64,000 nt of DNA from Asterias rubens (taxonomy: Eukaryota; Echinodermata; Asteroidea; Forcipulatida; Asteriidae), in NCBI RefSeq assembly GCF_902459465.1, contig NC_047070.1:11266001-11330000 (forward strand), written 5' to 3'. Made by a program: the position numbers and the translations under genes. Positions 10,251 through 20,661 of the stretch are shown one piece after another. The notes beneath the pieces are model-generated. The model made no database searches. It saw nothing but the letters and a program-made list of their open reading frames with translations, and was not told the DNA's origin. The number at the start of each line of letters is the position of its first letter. Position 1 is the first letter of the stretch.

Positions 10251-13200
10251 TTAGGGTTTCATTAGCTTTGCCCTGTTATTTCTGCAGTAATCCTTGATAT
10301 TGCGCCATGTTCTTCTGTGCAGTACTGGATACTCCCTCATCACTTTCATGATATCCTCCTTCCCTGGTAGTCGGAAAATTAGGATGTGGTGCAGCCTCTT
10401 CACAGCCTCTATTTCTTCTTGTGTCCACTGCTTCTTGGACCTCTTAGAACCTACAAAATTGTTAAAATATGCTTCAAATATTTCAACGTGTATTGGGGCT
10501 CGAAACAACAAATTTGTGGTTTGGAAAAAAAGGTTGCATCCCAACGAAATCCAAGAGTTAAGGATGTCATGTGAATGATAAAGGTACAAGGTGACTCTTA
10601 TTAAATGACCAATACACATTTAATAAAGAAACAAAGTTTGCAAACTAGAACAAGTAAAGCTTCAAGTGGATTTCTTTTTCTCATAGATGTCAGCAAATGG
10701 TCTGTGCAGGTTCAATTGTGTACTGAACAAGTTGGCGAAGGCCAATCCATGGTTTAATCTACATAGCTAAAATCAACATTGTTAAAAAAGTAAACAAATA
10801 TTGGGACAGACAAAAAAGTCAACACAACTGGTCCAGCTTCAATACCTGAACTTCGGTCCTCTGGTGAATTTGGCGTAGACTGCCATCTTGCCCTGCCACT
10901 CTCATCCGCTTGGTCACGATGATCTAGAGAAAAATCAGATATAACATTAAATTTACTTATTTCATAAGCCAACTTGCCAAAGCTTGTCATAGGTTTTGTA
11001 CACCGGGTTGAGGGGGGGGGGGGGATGGGGGGATGGAGGAAAGTGGATTGGGCTGACAGGCAGGATATAGCGGACATGCAGGATATGGTAAAAAGTGTAT
11101 GTGGGCAGGGGTATGATGGGGTCACGGATAGAGTGGGTTGGGGTATGGCTGTGGAGGGGGTTATTACAGGAGGGGCAGGGTATGGCGGGGTAGGGCGCTG
11201 CAGGTTTGGGGTAGGTGGAGTGGCAGGGGCATGCCGGAGTGGGACAGAGTGTGGAAAGGACAAGCTTCATGTAAATATCTGTAAGGTAAGTCAAGGAAGT
11301 CAAGTTCAGTTGAGATGCAAGAGATACAGGTTTAGTTGTGGATTGCTAAGAAATTTGCAAGATAAATGTAACAACAGTGTTAGAAAAATATAAAATATGT
11401 TAAAAAATACTGCACAACTTGTACATCTTTGAAAACTTTAGATATATTAATCGAACAGCAGAAACTAGTGGCATGTTTTGAATAACGATTGAGCCAATAA
11501 TAGCAGAAATATTTTGTTTCGTAATGGCAAGTTAAATACATTCAGTTGTGATGGCAACCATTTTGAAAAATGGCAGACATTTAAAAAAAAGTCTATTTGA
11601 TACTCAAAAGAATTGTTCAGAACATAAAAATGTTCAGCTTAGCCAAATATTATGCTTTTCATTAACACTTTTACAATACAAGAATTGAATAGCATCGATT
11701 GTGCAGAATCACCACAGTCCAACTGAATGCAGCCCTTACCGTTGGATACGTGGTCGCTGTCGGATTCACTCTCACTTGATTGAGTACCTACATGGAAAAG
11801 GGTACAAAAATATGTTTTATTCTATCGGGCCTCAAACTTTATTACCAAAAGGGTACCAGCTACCTCAAGCATGACTGACATGACACTTTCAAGCAACTCT
11901 AATTTTTCAAATGCCTACAGGAATGGTTTTCATGGAGAAGCCCCCCAAAAATGATACTTTATGTGAAAGAGAACATGTCATATTTCAATCAAAGGTTATG
12001 TGTTTAGTATTGGTTTCTTTACAACAGTTATTAAATAAGAGAACATGTAAATCGTTTCTCCGTGTAAATTTCTATTAGTACTCTGTAAGGGCACCACAGC
12101 AGTAGTCATGGCCACCAACTGCAATTTGCCATTGGTACTGTCAGTTACTTTAGAGGCCTGGTTTATATTTCATAAAATGATCTTTGTATATCAGTGTGCT
12201 CCACAGGGGGCAAGCCCTCCTACAATTTAAGGCCACCCTGCCAAAATAATTGACCTCGTTGCCAACGGGGCCTAAATCGAAGCGCCTGATTGGTTCGCTT
12301 CCGCAGAAGGTTCTGTATTATTATGCAGACCTACACAAGAAGCGGACCAATCAGACACTTTGATTTAGGTCCAATTGATAATAATATAGTTTGGCAGACA
12401 AATCGCTTTTCCAATTTGCAACATTTTTCTTACTCTTTTGCATAAAAAATATACAAAAATCAAGTTGTCAAGATAAAGAGCCAGATGTGGAAAACTTTAA
12501 GTTGTCTTTCAGTCAATGGCAAATGTTTTGCGACCAAGATTTTTTTTTTCTAAATTTTTCTGTGTTCAACCATGGAGGAAGGACAAGTTTGCGTCAGTAA
12601 ATTAGTGATTTCTTCACTATAGGTAGCAGTTTGATGGAGAACACCGTGTTAATAATACTTCTTTCACTCAAAGAAAAATAAATAAATAAATAGATAACTA
12701 AAAATATACAAAATTTCTACAACAAGTTAAGGGACTACCTGAAGGGTCGTCATCAAATGAGATACTGTCTAGTGACCTCCCCTGTTGTGATGGAAGTTGT
12801 CCTTTTTCAAGTGAGATGAACAGCTTTGACAACTTGGCCACTCGTAGGACTGTAGATGGGACTTGGTAGTATTCACGGTGCACTCTTAGATCATGTCCCA
12901 TAAATGATGCCAGTAGATTCAGTTGGTTTTCGGAGAGTGCCAGCATCTGAGATGATGTCGCAACCTGTTTCCTAAGTTTGGTAGACCTTAGAAGATTTGG
13001 GTTTGAGGCATTGCAAACATTAGCATGTTTCCTCAGACAGTCAGAGCCTCTGATATGTCCTGAACTGGAATAGTAAGACCGTGCAAACAGGAATTTATTA
13101 TCTGACTGGACTCCAACAATAGCTCTTTTCTCAAGGAGCAAGGAGACCCTCTCGATCATCTTTTCTGTTAAAATCACTGGAACTACGCTTCCTCTCTTCC

Positions 13201-16066
13201 CAACAATTTCAACCAGCTGCAGAATCTTACACAAATGCATTTCAAGCTTACTCAGTACACACATACCATCTGGTTTTGCAGTATGCCTCTTCTCAAACTC
13301 TGTGACTTGCATCTTTGAAACTTCTCCTTGTCGGCGACGATTAAACAAAATCATCTGACACAGTGTGATTTCGTTGAGGGTATTCCAGGCTTCTTTAACC
13401 GAGTCTCCCTCATCATTCCTGAGGTGTTCAACACACCTATCACCAGCATCATGCATATACTTTGTCATCTCGACAATGTCACCATGAGTTGGCAAAAACA
13501 CTGGGTTGTTCCTCTTCATTGCTCCCAATGTCCTGTGTGAATGGGTTGAAACATACACTTCCCAACTTGACTCACAAACTTCCTTGAAGTGCTCTGCCAT
13601 TCTTGCTGCTGCGGTGTTACCTGATTCCAAAGCTTTTGATTTGACAATGATGGCACACTTCTGCAAAGAATGCCCAAGTTTGAGAGCTAGGGACGGAATT
13701 CGAAAGGTATGGTGCTCAACATCAAATCCAGCAACCTGTTGAACACCAGAAACAATGGCTTTAACACTGTCAGGTCTGATGAAACTTTCCAGGGCAGCAT
13801 TTTTCTGACTTGAGTTTTTCCTCAGCTGTATTAACAGACGACCAAGTTCCCGCATCTTTGTTCGCAGATAATCATGTTGGTCGGGATCATGATAAACCTT
13901 CAGTAGTAACCTCTTGGCAAAGTCTAAAATAAGTGGGTCATTTCTGGCTATGAGAGACACTTCATCTTTCTTCATTTTTTCTATGATTTCATTCAGCTGC
14001 AATGAAATACCACAAGGGGGTGGTTTCAAGAGTTGACTCTCATATGCTCTTCTCCCATGGATTTTTCTTCTTTTGGAAGCTGGAACACCAAGTTTATCCA
14101 CAACTTCCTCCTCAGAGTCTTCCTTTACAATTTGCATTGGACATTTGTGCTTCCACAACTCTGTACGAACATAGTAACCATAGCAAAATGGACATGGGCC
14201 ATAGTCGTTTGCAACAGAATTGTTTCTACTTGGTCGATAAGCAACAATGAGTTTGCCCTCTCCTTTTCGCAGAACCTCACAGTTGTGAATATGATTGCCA
14301 ACATTTCGCAATGTACACAACTGTTGCACTCTTTCCTCAGATCTAATAGTTGATCGAACCGCAGCAACCTCAGCTTCTTCTTTGTGTTGGCTTTCTAAAT
14401 GTCTGGGAAGCTTTGCAAATGCCTTGTAGCAAAACATGCAATAATGCTTCTTGTCCCATACACGGTTTTTACCCTCGTTTGATGTGGACAGTACTTCAAT
14501 CTTGGACAAACATGTACATGTAGATGAGGGTTTATCTGCCAAAGACACCTGCTCAAGCTTGTCACTAGCAGATTTATTCCTTGTCAAGCTGTCAGGACCA
14601 AACAATGTCGATGATGAAACTGGACATTGTGAGTTGTCAGTAGTCTGCCTTTTAAGATTTCTTGGAATATTGTTCAATCCTGGTAGTCTACTAACTTGCA
14701 TCGGTATTACTTCTGAATCTTCCGAATCTTCAATAAAATCTTCACTTGGCTCATACTCACTACCAGAATCATAACTTTCGTCTGAACTAGAATCGTACTC
14801 ATCAATTACATTGCCAGTTACCTGGTGATTGATGTCCTTACTGACACCGCATGTACTCTGCCCCGCCAAGTCCACATCAGATGAGTGTGCAGGTTCCTTA
14901 GCCACCTTGTGAAGAATAACAACAAAAAAACATAGTCAAGCTTTGTCATAACATTGTCTGTGTCACTGTGAACTCAAGATGATGTAAACACTAAAGGTAA
15001 AGGTTAAAGTTTTGATGAACTATTCGTTTTGTCTACTGTTGGTGCAGAATCTCTGTAAGGGGATTTTGAAATAAATATCGACTGTTTGTGATCATGGTTT
15101 ATGGTTTAGTCAAACCATCTTGTCTCATCCCCGGTGCATGCTACTTTCTCTCTGCTTTGCACTGGCAAAATAGGATGCAACTTTGTAATCAGAAAAGTTA
15201 AAAAGGGTAATTAATATTTGATGAAACTGCAACAGCTTTCCATTTTTCCTTTCCAAAAATTTATTACCATCTGTGCATGTTATCAAACCATCTTTCCTAG
15301 CAGTGACACACATGAAGAACTCACCTGGTGCTCTTGAACACTTCTTTCCAGGCTGTCATCTTTATATCTCACAATGTACCTCCCTGCAATTAACAAGAAA
15401 CTAATTAATATAGCCCGACATAGTAAAAACTATCCTCCAATGTCAATGCACTAACATTTGGATAACAAAGTCACTGAAGCAAAGTGACTTGAAAATAGCA
15501 AATGTTTTGATAGTTTTATACAAAGCATGCTTTTGATTTCGTTGGTTATTTGAACTGTTTTGATAAGCACTGTTGTTCTGCTCAATTTACAATAGCAGAA
15601 TTGACGAAGAAATACATGGAATACTTCTCTGTCATAACTCTTATCGTAAATGTTTGTGTCAACTTTTTGTGCAACCTGCTACAATCCCGACGATAAAAAC
15701 TTATGGTCCAATAAAGTCTAATGTTTCAATATCTTTTAAGCAACAGTAAGTATAAACAGATGAAGCGGAAAAATTACAATTCATCAAAATTCTTCTACTA
15801 GTAGATAAAACTGACAAATGTTACTAGTCAGCAAACCACCGTTTTACTATTTCTACCATGAAAAATTAAGAGCCCCCTAGCGACCAAAAAGCAGTACATA
15901 TACAACTCAAATTCATCGCAATTAGACAAATTAAGGTTATTTCCTCAGTTCATAACCTTTTTCAAATTAAGTTTGAAACCCTACCTCTTTTGATAGCAAC
16001 AACACTTGCTGAATGCCATGTGCCATCAGGAGGCCACAGAGCCTTAACACAGTCACCTACTGCAAA
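10251..16066 (-). CDS. Gene A: Tudor-like / zinc-finger / tyrosine recombinase / Myb-like transposon-type protein
   Basis: Exons on the minus strand are 16066-15985, 15383-15325, 14905-12739, 11787-11740, 10923-10846 and 10450-10251. All have GT...AG borders and compatible phases (1, 0, 1, 1, 1), giving 877 residues without exon 1. Exons 1-2 form a Tudor-like module (FAVGDCVKALWPP, RYIVRYKDDSLERSV). The large exon starts with one 28-residue unit (see gene B) and an acidic stretch. It then has C2H2-like fingers (CMFCYKAFAKLPRHLESQH; CPFCYGYYVRTELWKHKCP) and a tyrosine-recombinase core: box I NRRRQGEVSKM near exon residue 520, and STKLRKQVAT then MGHDLRVHREYYQ near residue 670. These give the R...K-x-L-R...G-H...Y set expected of the family. 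The last exon (KQWTQEEIEAVKRLHHI, RRTWRNIKDY) resembles the Myb/SANT-like tail of related fish and invertebrate proteins. It is presumably a recombinase of a Crypton-like or related element; the exact family is uncertain. No exon 1 is visible before 16066, but the exon at 20661 would fit in phase. Confidence 0.85.
10974..11250. repeat. G-rich low-complexity stretch in a gene A intron
   Basis: The plus strand carries many GGGG, GGGGTATGG and GGGCAGGGGT phrases, beginning with about fourteen Gs at 11011. In the minus-strand transcript it is C-rich. Open frames on both strands here follow from the skewed composition. It lies just upstream of the 78-nt exon in plus coordinates, within the intron between 11740 and 10923. 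Confidence 0.6.
12251..12379. repeat. Short inverted-repeat element
   Basis: The left arm GGGGCCTAAATCGAAGCGCC, TGATTGGTTCGCTTC pairs with the right arm GAAGCGGACCAATCAGACAC, TTTGATTTAGGTCC. The arms are about 35 bp with few mismatches around a central segment of about 45 bp. It lies just outside the 3' end of the large exon of gene A, in an intron, and resembles a MITE. Confidence 0.65.
15325..16066 (-). CDS. Gene A Tudor-like exon pair
   Basis: Exon 16066-15985 (82 nt) encodes FAVGDCVKALWPPDGTWHSA and then SVVAIKR. Exon 15383-15325 (59 nt) encodes GRYIVRYKDDSLERSVQEHQ. The intron phase between them is 1. The pattern of a hydrophobic start, a W-P-P-[DG]-G-x-W-x-x-A turn and a final RY-x-V-R-Y-x-D-D strand fits a Tudor/agenet-type barrel. 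The pair is repeated almost unchanged at 20170-20089 and 19487-19429. Differences such as D versus G in the WPP turn sit in an otherwise conserved frame, which argues that both pairs are or recently were coding. Confidence 0.8.
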
Positions 16067-16090
16067 CTGAAAAAGATAACAAAAGCTTTT

Positions 16091-16965
16091 TTTCACTTCT
16101 AATCAATATTAATTCATTATTGCATCAGGAAAAATACAACAATTTTAATTGTGCCCCAACACCGACATATATCAAAGGTACATAATTTTTTCATAAAGCG
16201 AAAATTAATTGTTAGCATATTACAGTACCTGCTTCTACATTGGATTTGATCTAGTCTCTAGTCACCAAGCAAGCTTTGGATGTAGTGATTAAGACATCTC
16301 CTCTAAGCTCATGGCATCAAATTCTATCGAAGCTGTCTATTGAGTTTTCCCCCGCTGAACTCAGGGAAGTACATGTATTCAATATACAGTGTTTAATAAA
16401 TGTTGGTGTCAGGGCAGACTTAAAATTGTTCAACTCTGCACTTAGGATTTTAATCAATTTACGTCTCAAACTGTACATTTAATTTATCTTTAAGTTATCT
16501 TAAAAAAAACAAAAAAAGACACATAGACCACAATTCTGATATCTTTCCAACTTTTGTGCATGGGCATTATGATTGCCATTCAAACAGACCTGAAATTTAT
16601 AATATTTTGTTTCTACAATCCAGCACGTTGTTGTAAAATAGATTTTGCAAAAAATCCCTCTGGTGTTGCCAGCATTGCATGATCTGCACTGCTTCGCACT
16701 TTGTAACAGGCAAACATTAGCCCATCAGTTAAACCCCACATGCCACCCAGATGCTGGCATACAAAGAGCTTGAAAGTAGCACCTTTACTATCAGGCCTGC
16801 TTGATTAAATGTTAGTCAATTCAAGTAATATCAGTCATGAGTGTATGCGGATTTTTAAACCAATCAGAATGAACAACACTAAAGACCCTTCTGTTTTCAT
16901 ACATTCTTATTGGTCAATACCATCAAAGGGCTAGTTCATATACACGCCAGTATGAGAACTTGACT
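16091..16965. other. Spacer between gene A and gene B
   Basis: AT-rich DNA lacking any match to the first exon of gene B. One 68-codon plus-strand frame at 16276 has no recognisable features. I see no promoter or start exon for gene A here. Confidence 0.5.
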
Positions 16966-19900
16966 TCAAGCCACTTGACTAAAGGCTAGGCAAAAAACAA
17001 CCCAGACTGTGTTACAATGCAATAATGCTAACCCTAACCCATCAATTTTATTGCCCGTTACCTGGTGATTGATGTCCTTACTGACACCGCATGTACTCTG
17101 CCCCACAAATTCCACATCAGATGAGTGTGCAGGTTCCTTAGCCACCTTGTGATTGATGTCCTTATTGGCATCGCATGTACTCTGCCCCACAAATTCCACA
17201 TCAGATGAGTGTGCAGGTTCCTTAGCCACCTTGTGATTGATGTCCTTATTGGCATCGCATGTACTCTGCCCCACCAATTCCACATCAGATGAGTGTGCAG
17301 GTTCCTTAGCCACCTTGTGATTGATGTCCTTATTGGCATCGCATGTACTCTGCCCCACAAATTCCACATCAGATGAGTGTGCAGGTTCCTTAGCCACCTT
17401 GTGATTGATGTCCTTATTGGCATCGCATGTACTCTGCCCCGCCAATTCCACATCAGATGAGTGTGCAGGTTCCTTAGCCACCTTGTGATTGATGTCCTTA
17501 TTGGCATCGCATGTACTCTGCCCCGCCAATTCCACATCAGATGAGTGTTCAGGTTCCTTAGCCACCTTGTGATTGATGTCCTTATTGGCATCGCATGTAC
17601 TCTGCCCCACAAATTCCACATCAGATGAGTGTGCAGGTTCCTTAGCCACCTTGTGATTGATGTCCTTATTGGCATCGCATGTACTCTGCCCCACAAATTC
17701 CACATCAGATGAGTGTGCAGGTTCCTTAGCCACCTTGTGATTGATGTCCTTATTGGCATCGCATGTACTCTGCCCCGCCAATTCCACATCAGATGAGCGT
17801 GCAGGTTCCTTAGCCACCTTGTGATTGATGTCCTTATTGGCATCGCATGTACTCTGCCCCGCCAATTCCACATCAGATGAGTGTGCAGGTTCCTTAGCCA
17901 CCTTGTGATTGATGTCCTTATTGGCATCGCATGTACTCTGCCCCACAAATTCCACATCAGATGAGTGTGCAGGTTCCTTAGCCACCTTGTGATTGATGTC
18001 CTTATTGGCATCGTATGTCCTCTGCCCTACCAATTCCACATCAGATGAGTGTGCAGGTTCCTTAGCCACCTTGTGATGGATGTCCTTATTGGCATCGCAT
18101 GTACTCTGCCCCGCCAATTCCACATCAGATGAGTGTGAGGGTTCCTTAGCCACCTTGTGAAGAATAACAAAAACAAACTAGAAATCTAGAGTTTGTGAAC
18201 AAACTCACAGTGTTCGGCATAAACCTAGTAAAGTTATTGCGTATTTGACAATTTTAGGGTCAATACATGTATTGTGTGCAATGTTTTGTCTCTTGTGCTA
18301 TGCTGATGGGCGAAATATTTATGTGTGCTTTTTTATCTTTATGCATGAAGATTTGTTATTTGAAACTTTAACTTCCGGTTTTGACAGGAACTAAAGGTCA
18401 AATGGGGTCACACATTGTGCAATATCTAGAATTGCACAAGAGCTTTAAATTGATGTAATGATTGTTAATGTACCACGTTTCATTAATAACGAACGTATTT
18501 TTGTATGTACAAACTTATACTTCCGGTTTTGACCGGAAGTGAAGGTCAAATGGGGTCAGACATTGTAACAATTTGTATAATCGTCCTAAGGCCTTACAAT
18601 AGGTTTATTTTATTAATATACACATTTATGGTATTTAAATAAGAATTTTTGTTAAAAACTACTACTTCTGGTTTCGACCGGAAGTAAAAGTAAAGGTCAA
18701 ATGGGGTTACACCCTGTGTAAGATTTATTTAATACTTTACTTACTTTAATACATGACCTTTTATATGGTGTAAAGATCATGTATCTAACTTATCTGAGTT
18801 TATTTAACGTTATGATGTCATCAATGACGTCATCATTTCAAAAAAGTTTCGGTATCATCTACTCACTAATATCTTTGTACATGTAAATTTTCAAGTTCAT
18901 ACAGGCTTTAGTTTTTGAGAAAATCGACCGACAAGGTTCAAGGATAAAAAAGCGCACCCAAAAAATAAATAAAAACAGAACAATAACAATAGGTTTTCGG
19001 CCGCTAGCCGAACACCTAAAAACAAAAACAAACTTTGTCATAACATTGTCTGTGTCACTGTGAACTCAAGATGATGTAAACACTAAAGGTAAAGGTTAAA
19101 GTTTTGATGAACTATTCGTTTTGTCTACTGTTGGTGCAGAATCTCTGTAAGGGGATTTTGAAATAAATATCGACTGCTTGTGATCATGGTTTATGGTTTA
19201 GTCAAACCATCTTGTCTCATCCCCGGTGCATGCTACTTTCTCTCTGCTTTGCACTAGCAAAATAGGATGCAACTTTGTAATCAGAAAAGTTAAAAAGGGT
19301 AATTAATATTTGATGAAACTGCAACAGCTTTCCATTTTTCATTTTCAAAAATAATGTATTTCAAAACTTTATTACCATCTGTGTTATCAAACCATCTTTC
19401 CTAGCAGTGACACACATGAAGAACTCACCTGGTGCTCTTGAACACTTCTTTCCAGGCTGTCATCTTTATATCTCACAATGTACCTCCCTGCAATTAACAA
19501 GAAACTAATTAATATAGCCCGACATAGTAAAAACTATCCTCCAATGTCAATGCACTAACATTTGGATAACAAACTCACTGAAGCAAAGTGGCTTGAAAAT
19601 AGCAAATGTTTTGATAGTTTTATACAAAGCATGCTTTTGATTTCGTTGGTTATTTGAACTGTTTTGATAAGCACTGTTGTTCTGCTCAATTTACAATAGC
19701 AGAATTGACGAAGAAATACATGGAGGACTTCTCTGTCATAACTCTTATAGTAAATGTTTGTGTCAACTTTTTGTGCAACCTGCTACAATCCCGACGATAA
19801 AAACTTATGGTCCAATAAAGTTTAATGTTTCAATATCTTTAAAGCAACAGTAAGTATAAACAGATGAAGCGGAAACATTACAATTCATCAAAATTCAACT

Positions 19901-20661
19901 AGTAGATAAAACTAAAAAATGTTACTATTCAGCAAACCACAGTATTACTATTTCTACCATGACAATTATTAAGAGCCCTCTAGCGACCAAAAAGCAGTAC
20001 ATATACAACTCAAATTCATCGCAATTAGACAAATTAAGGTTATTTCCTCAGTTCATGCACCTTTTTCAAATTAAGTTTGAAACCCTACCTCTTTTGATAG
20101 CAACAACACTTGCAGAATGCCATGTGCCACCAGGAGGCCACAGAGCCTTAACACAGTCACCTACTGCAAACTGAAAAAGATAACAAAAGCTTGTTTTCAC
20201 TTCTAATTAATATTAGTTCATTCTTGCATCGGGGGAATACAACATTTTTAATCATGCCCCTGCACAAAGGCTGACTGTTGTTAATGGACCGAGCAAAAAT
20301 ACAGAAATAGACCAAGCCGAAATAAAGCAAAATAATACATAATTAACAGGAGATTGTTTTAACAATTGGCAGTAACATGGGAAATGGGGTAAAATTTTGT
20401 AACAGAGTGAGCTCACACATCACTTTATTATGCAAATTCTTGGCTGAGGAAAGAACACTGACAGTCAGCTTAATAACTCAGTCACAGTTCAAATATTCTC
20501 TAATGGTGTCAATTAATTTCAATTCACAGCTGATGTTTTACTTCTATGCTGCTATTACATGTATATGGATTATTTTGCATTGTATGTCATGTATGTAAAG
20601 AATATTGAGCAAAACTTACTTTCATAGTTTGGCAACGCTTTGCCCTTGTAGAGGAAGACAT
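16966..20661 (-). CDS. Gene B: Tudor-like module followed by thirteen 28-residue repeats
   Basis: Exons on the minus strand are 20661-20620 (starts with ATG, MSSSTRAKRCQTMK, donor GTAAGT), 20170-20089, 19487-19429 and 18153-16966. Phases are 0, 1 and 0, and the joined frame is 456 residues to a stop at 16966. Exons 2 and 3 duplicate the Tudor-like pair of gene A. Exon 4 starts exactly like the large exon of gene A but carries thirteen copies of a unit of the type AKEPAHSSDVELAGQSTC plus DANKDINHKV. It keeps VTGN and ID of gene A and then departs into unrelated sequence at a CTAACCCTAACCC motif. No recombinase or finger domain follows. It may be a truncated paralogue, or exon 4 may be one alternative to the gene A exons. 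A donor-like site (CACCAG, then GTAACG) at the end of the repeat array would splice in phase to the gene A Tudor exons. Confidence 0.7.
17062..18153 (-). repeat. In-frame 84-bp coding minisatellite, 13 units
   Basis: Thirteen units of exactly 84 bp keep one open frame of 28 residues each. Variants at the ELAG/EFVG/ELVG position follow the order A, LV, F, A, A, F, F, A, A, F, LV, F, F. Units 3-6 and 7-10 thus show the same F-A-A-F pattern, suggesting expansion of a four-unit block. The last unit (STCGVSKDINHQV) is the one most like the single unit in gene A, so it is probably ancestral. Confidence 0.95.
18179..19020. mobile_element. 842-bp insertion with a 13-bp target-site duplication
   Basis: The 13-bp direct repeat AACAAAAACAAAC flanks it at 18166-18178 and 19021-19033. 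The sequence on either side is continuous with the corresponding intron of gene A, which lacks the insert. Inside are three diverged tandem units of about 146 bp carrying ACTTCCGGTTTTGACCGGAA and GGTCAAATGGGGTC (about 18373, 18521 and 18665). Near the ends, GTGTTCGGC and GCCGAACAC are inverted, and the end has a CGGCCGCTAGCCG palindrome. No protein frame is present, so the element is non-autonomous. Confidence 0.85.

Larger units (their letters stand above)
14821..20175. repeat. Segmental duplication of the 5' half of the recombinase gene
   Basis: The sequence from about 14821 to 16090 reappears from about 17060 to 20200, introns included; for example AACTCAAGATGATGTAAACA and TTTGATTTCGTTGGTTATTT occur in both. 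Intron identity is very high by eye, so the event is recent. The second copy differs by expansion of the 84-bp unit and by an 842-bp insertion at 18179-19020. Confidence 0.9.

Noticed and set aside
10754-11393. Proline-rich minus-strand and glycine-rich plus-strand frames of 113-169 codons
   Set aside because: They lie in a G-rich intron stretch with strong strand skew that removes stop codons; no domain or splice logic supports them.
17058-18011. A 317-codon frame with WLRNLHTHLMWN-type repeats
   Set aside because: It is the shifted reading of the 84-bp array; the frame continuous with gene A and with proper splice phases is the other one.
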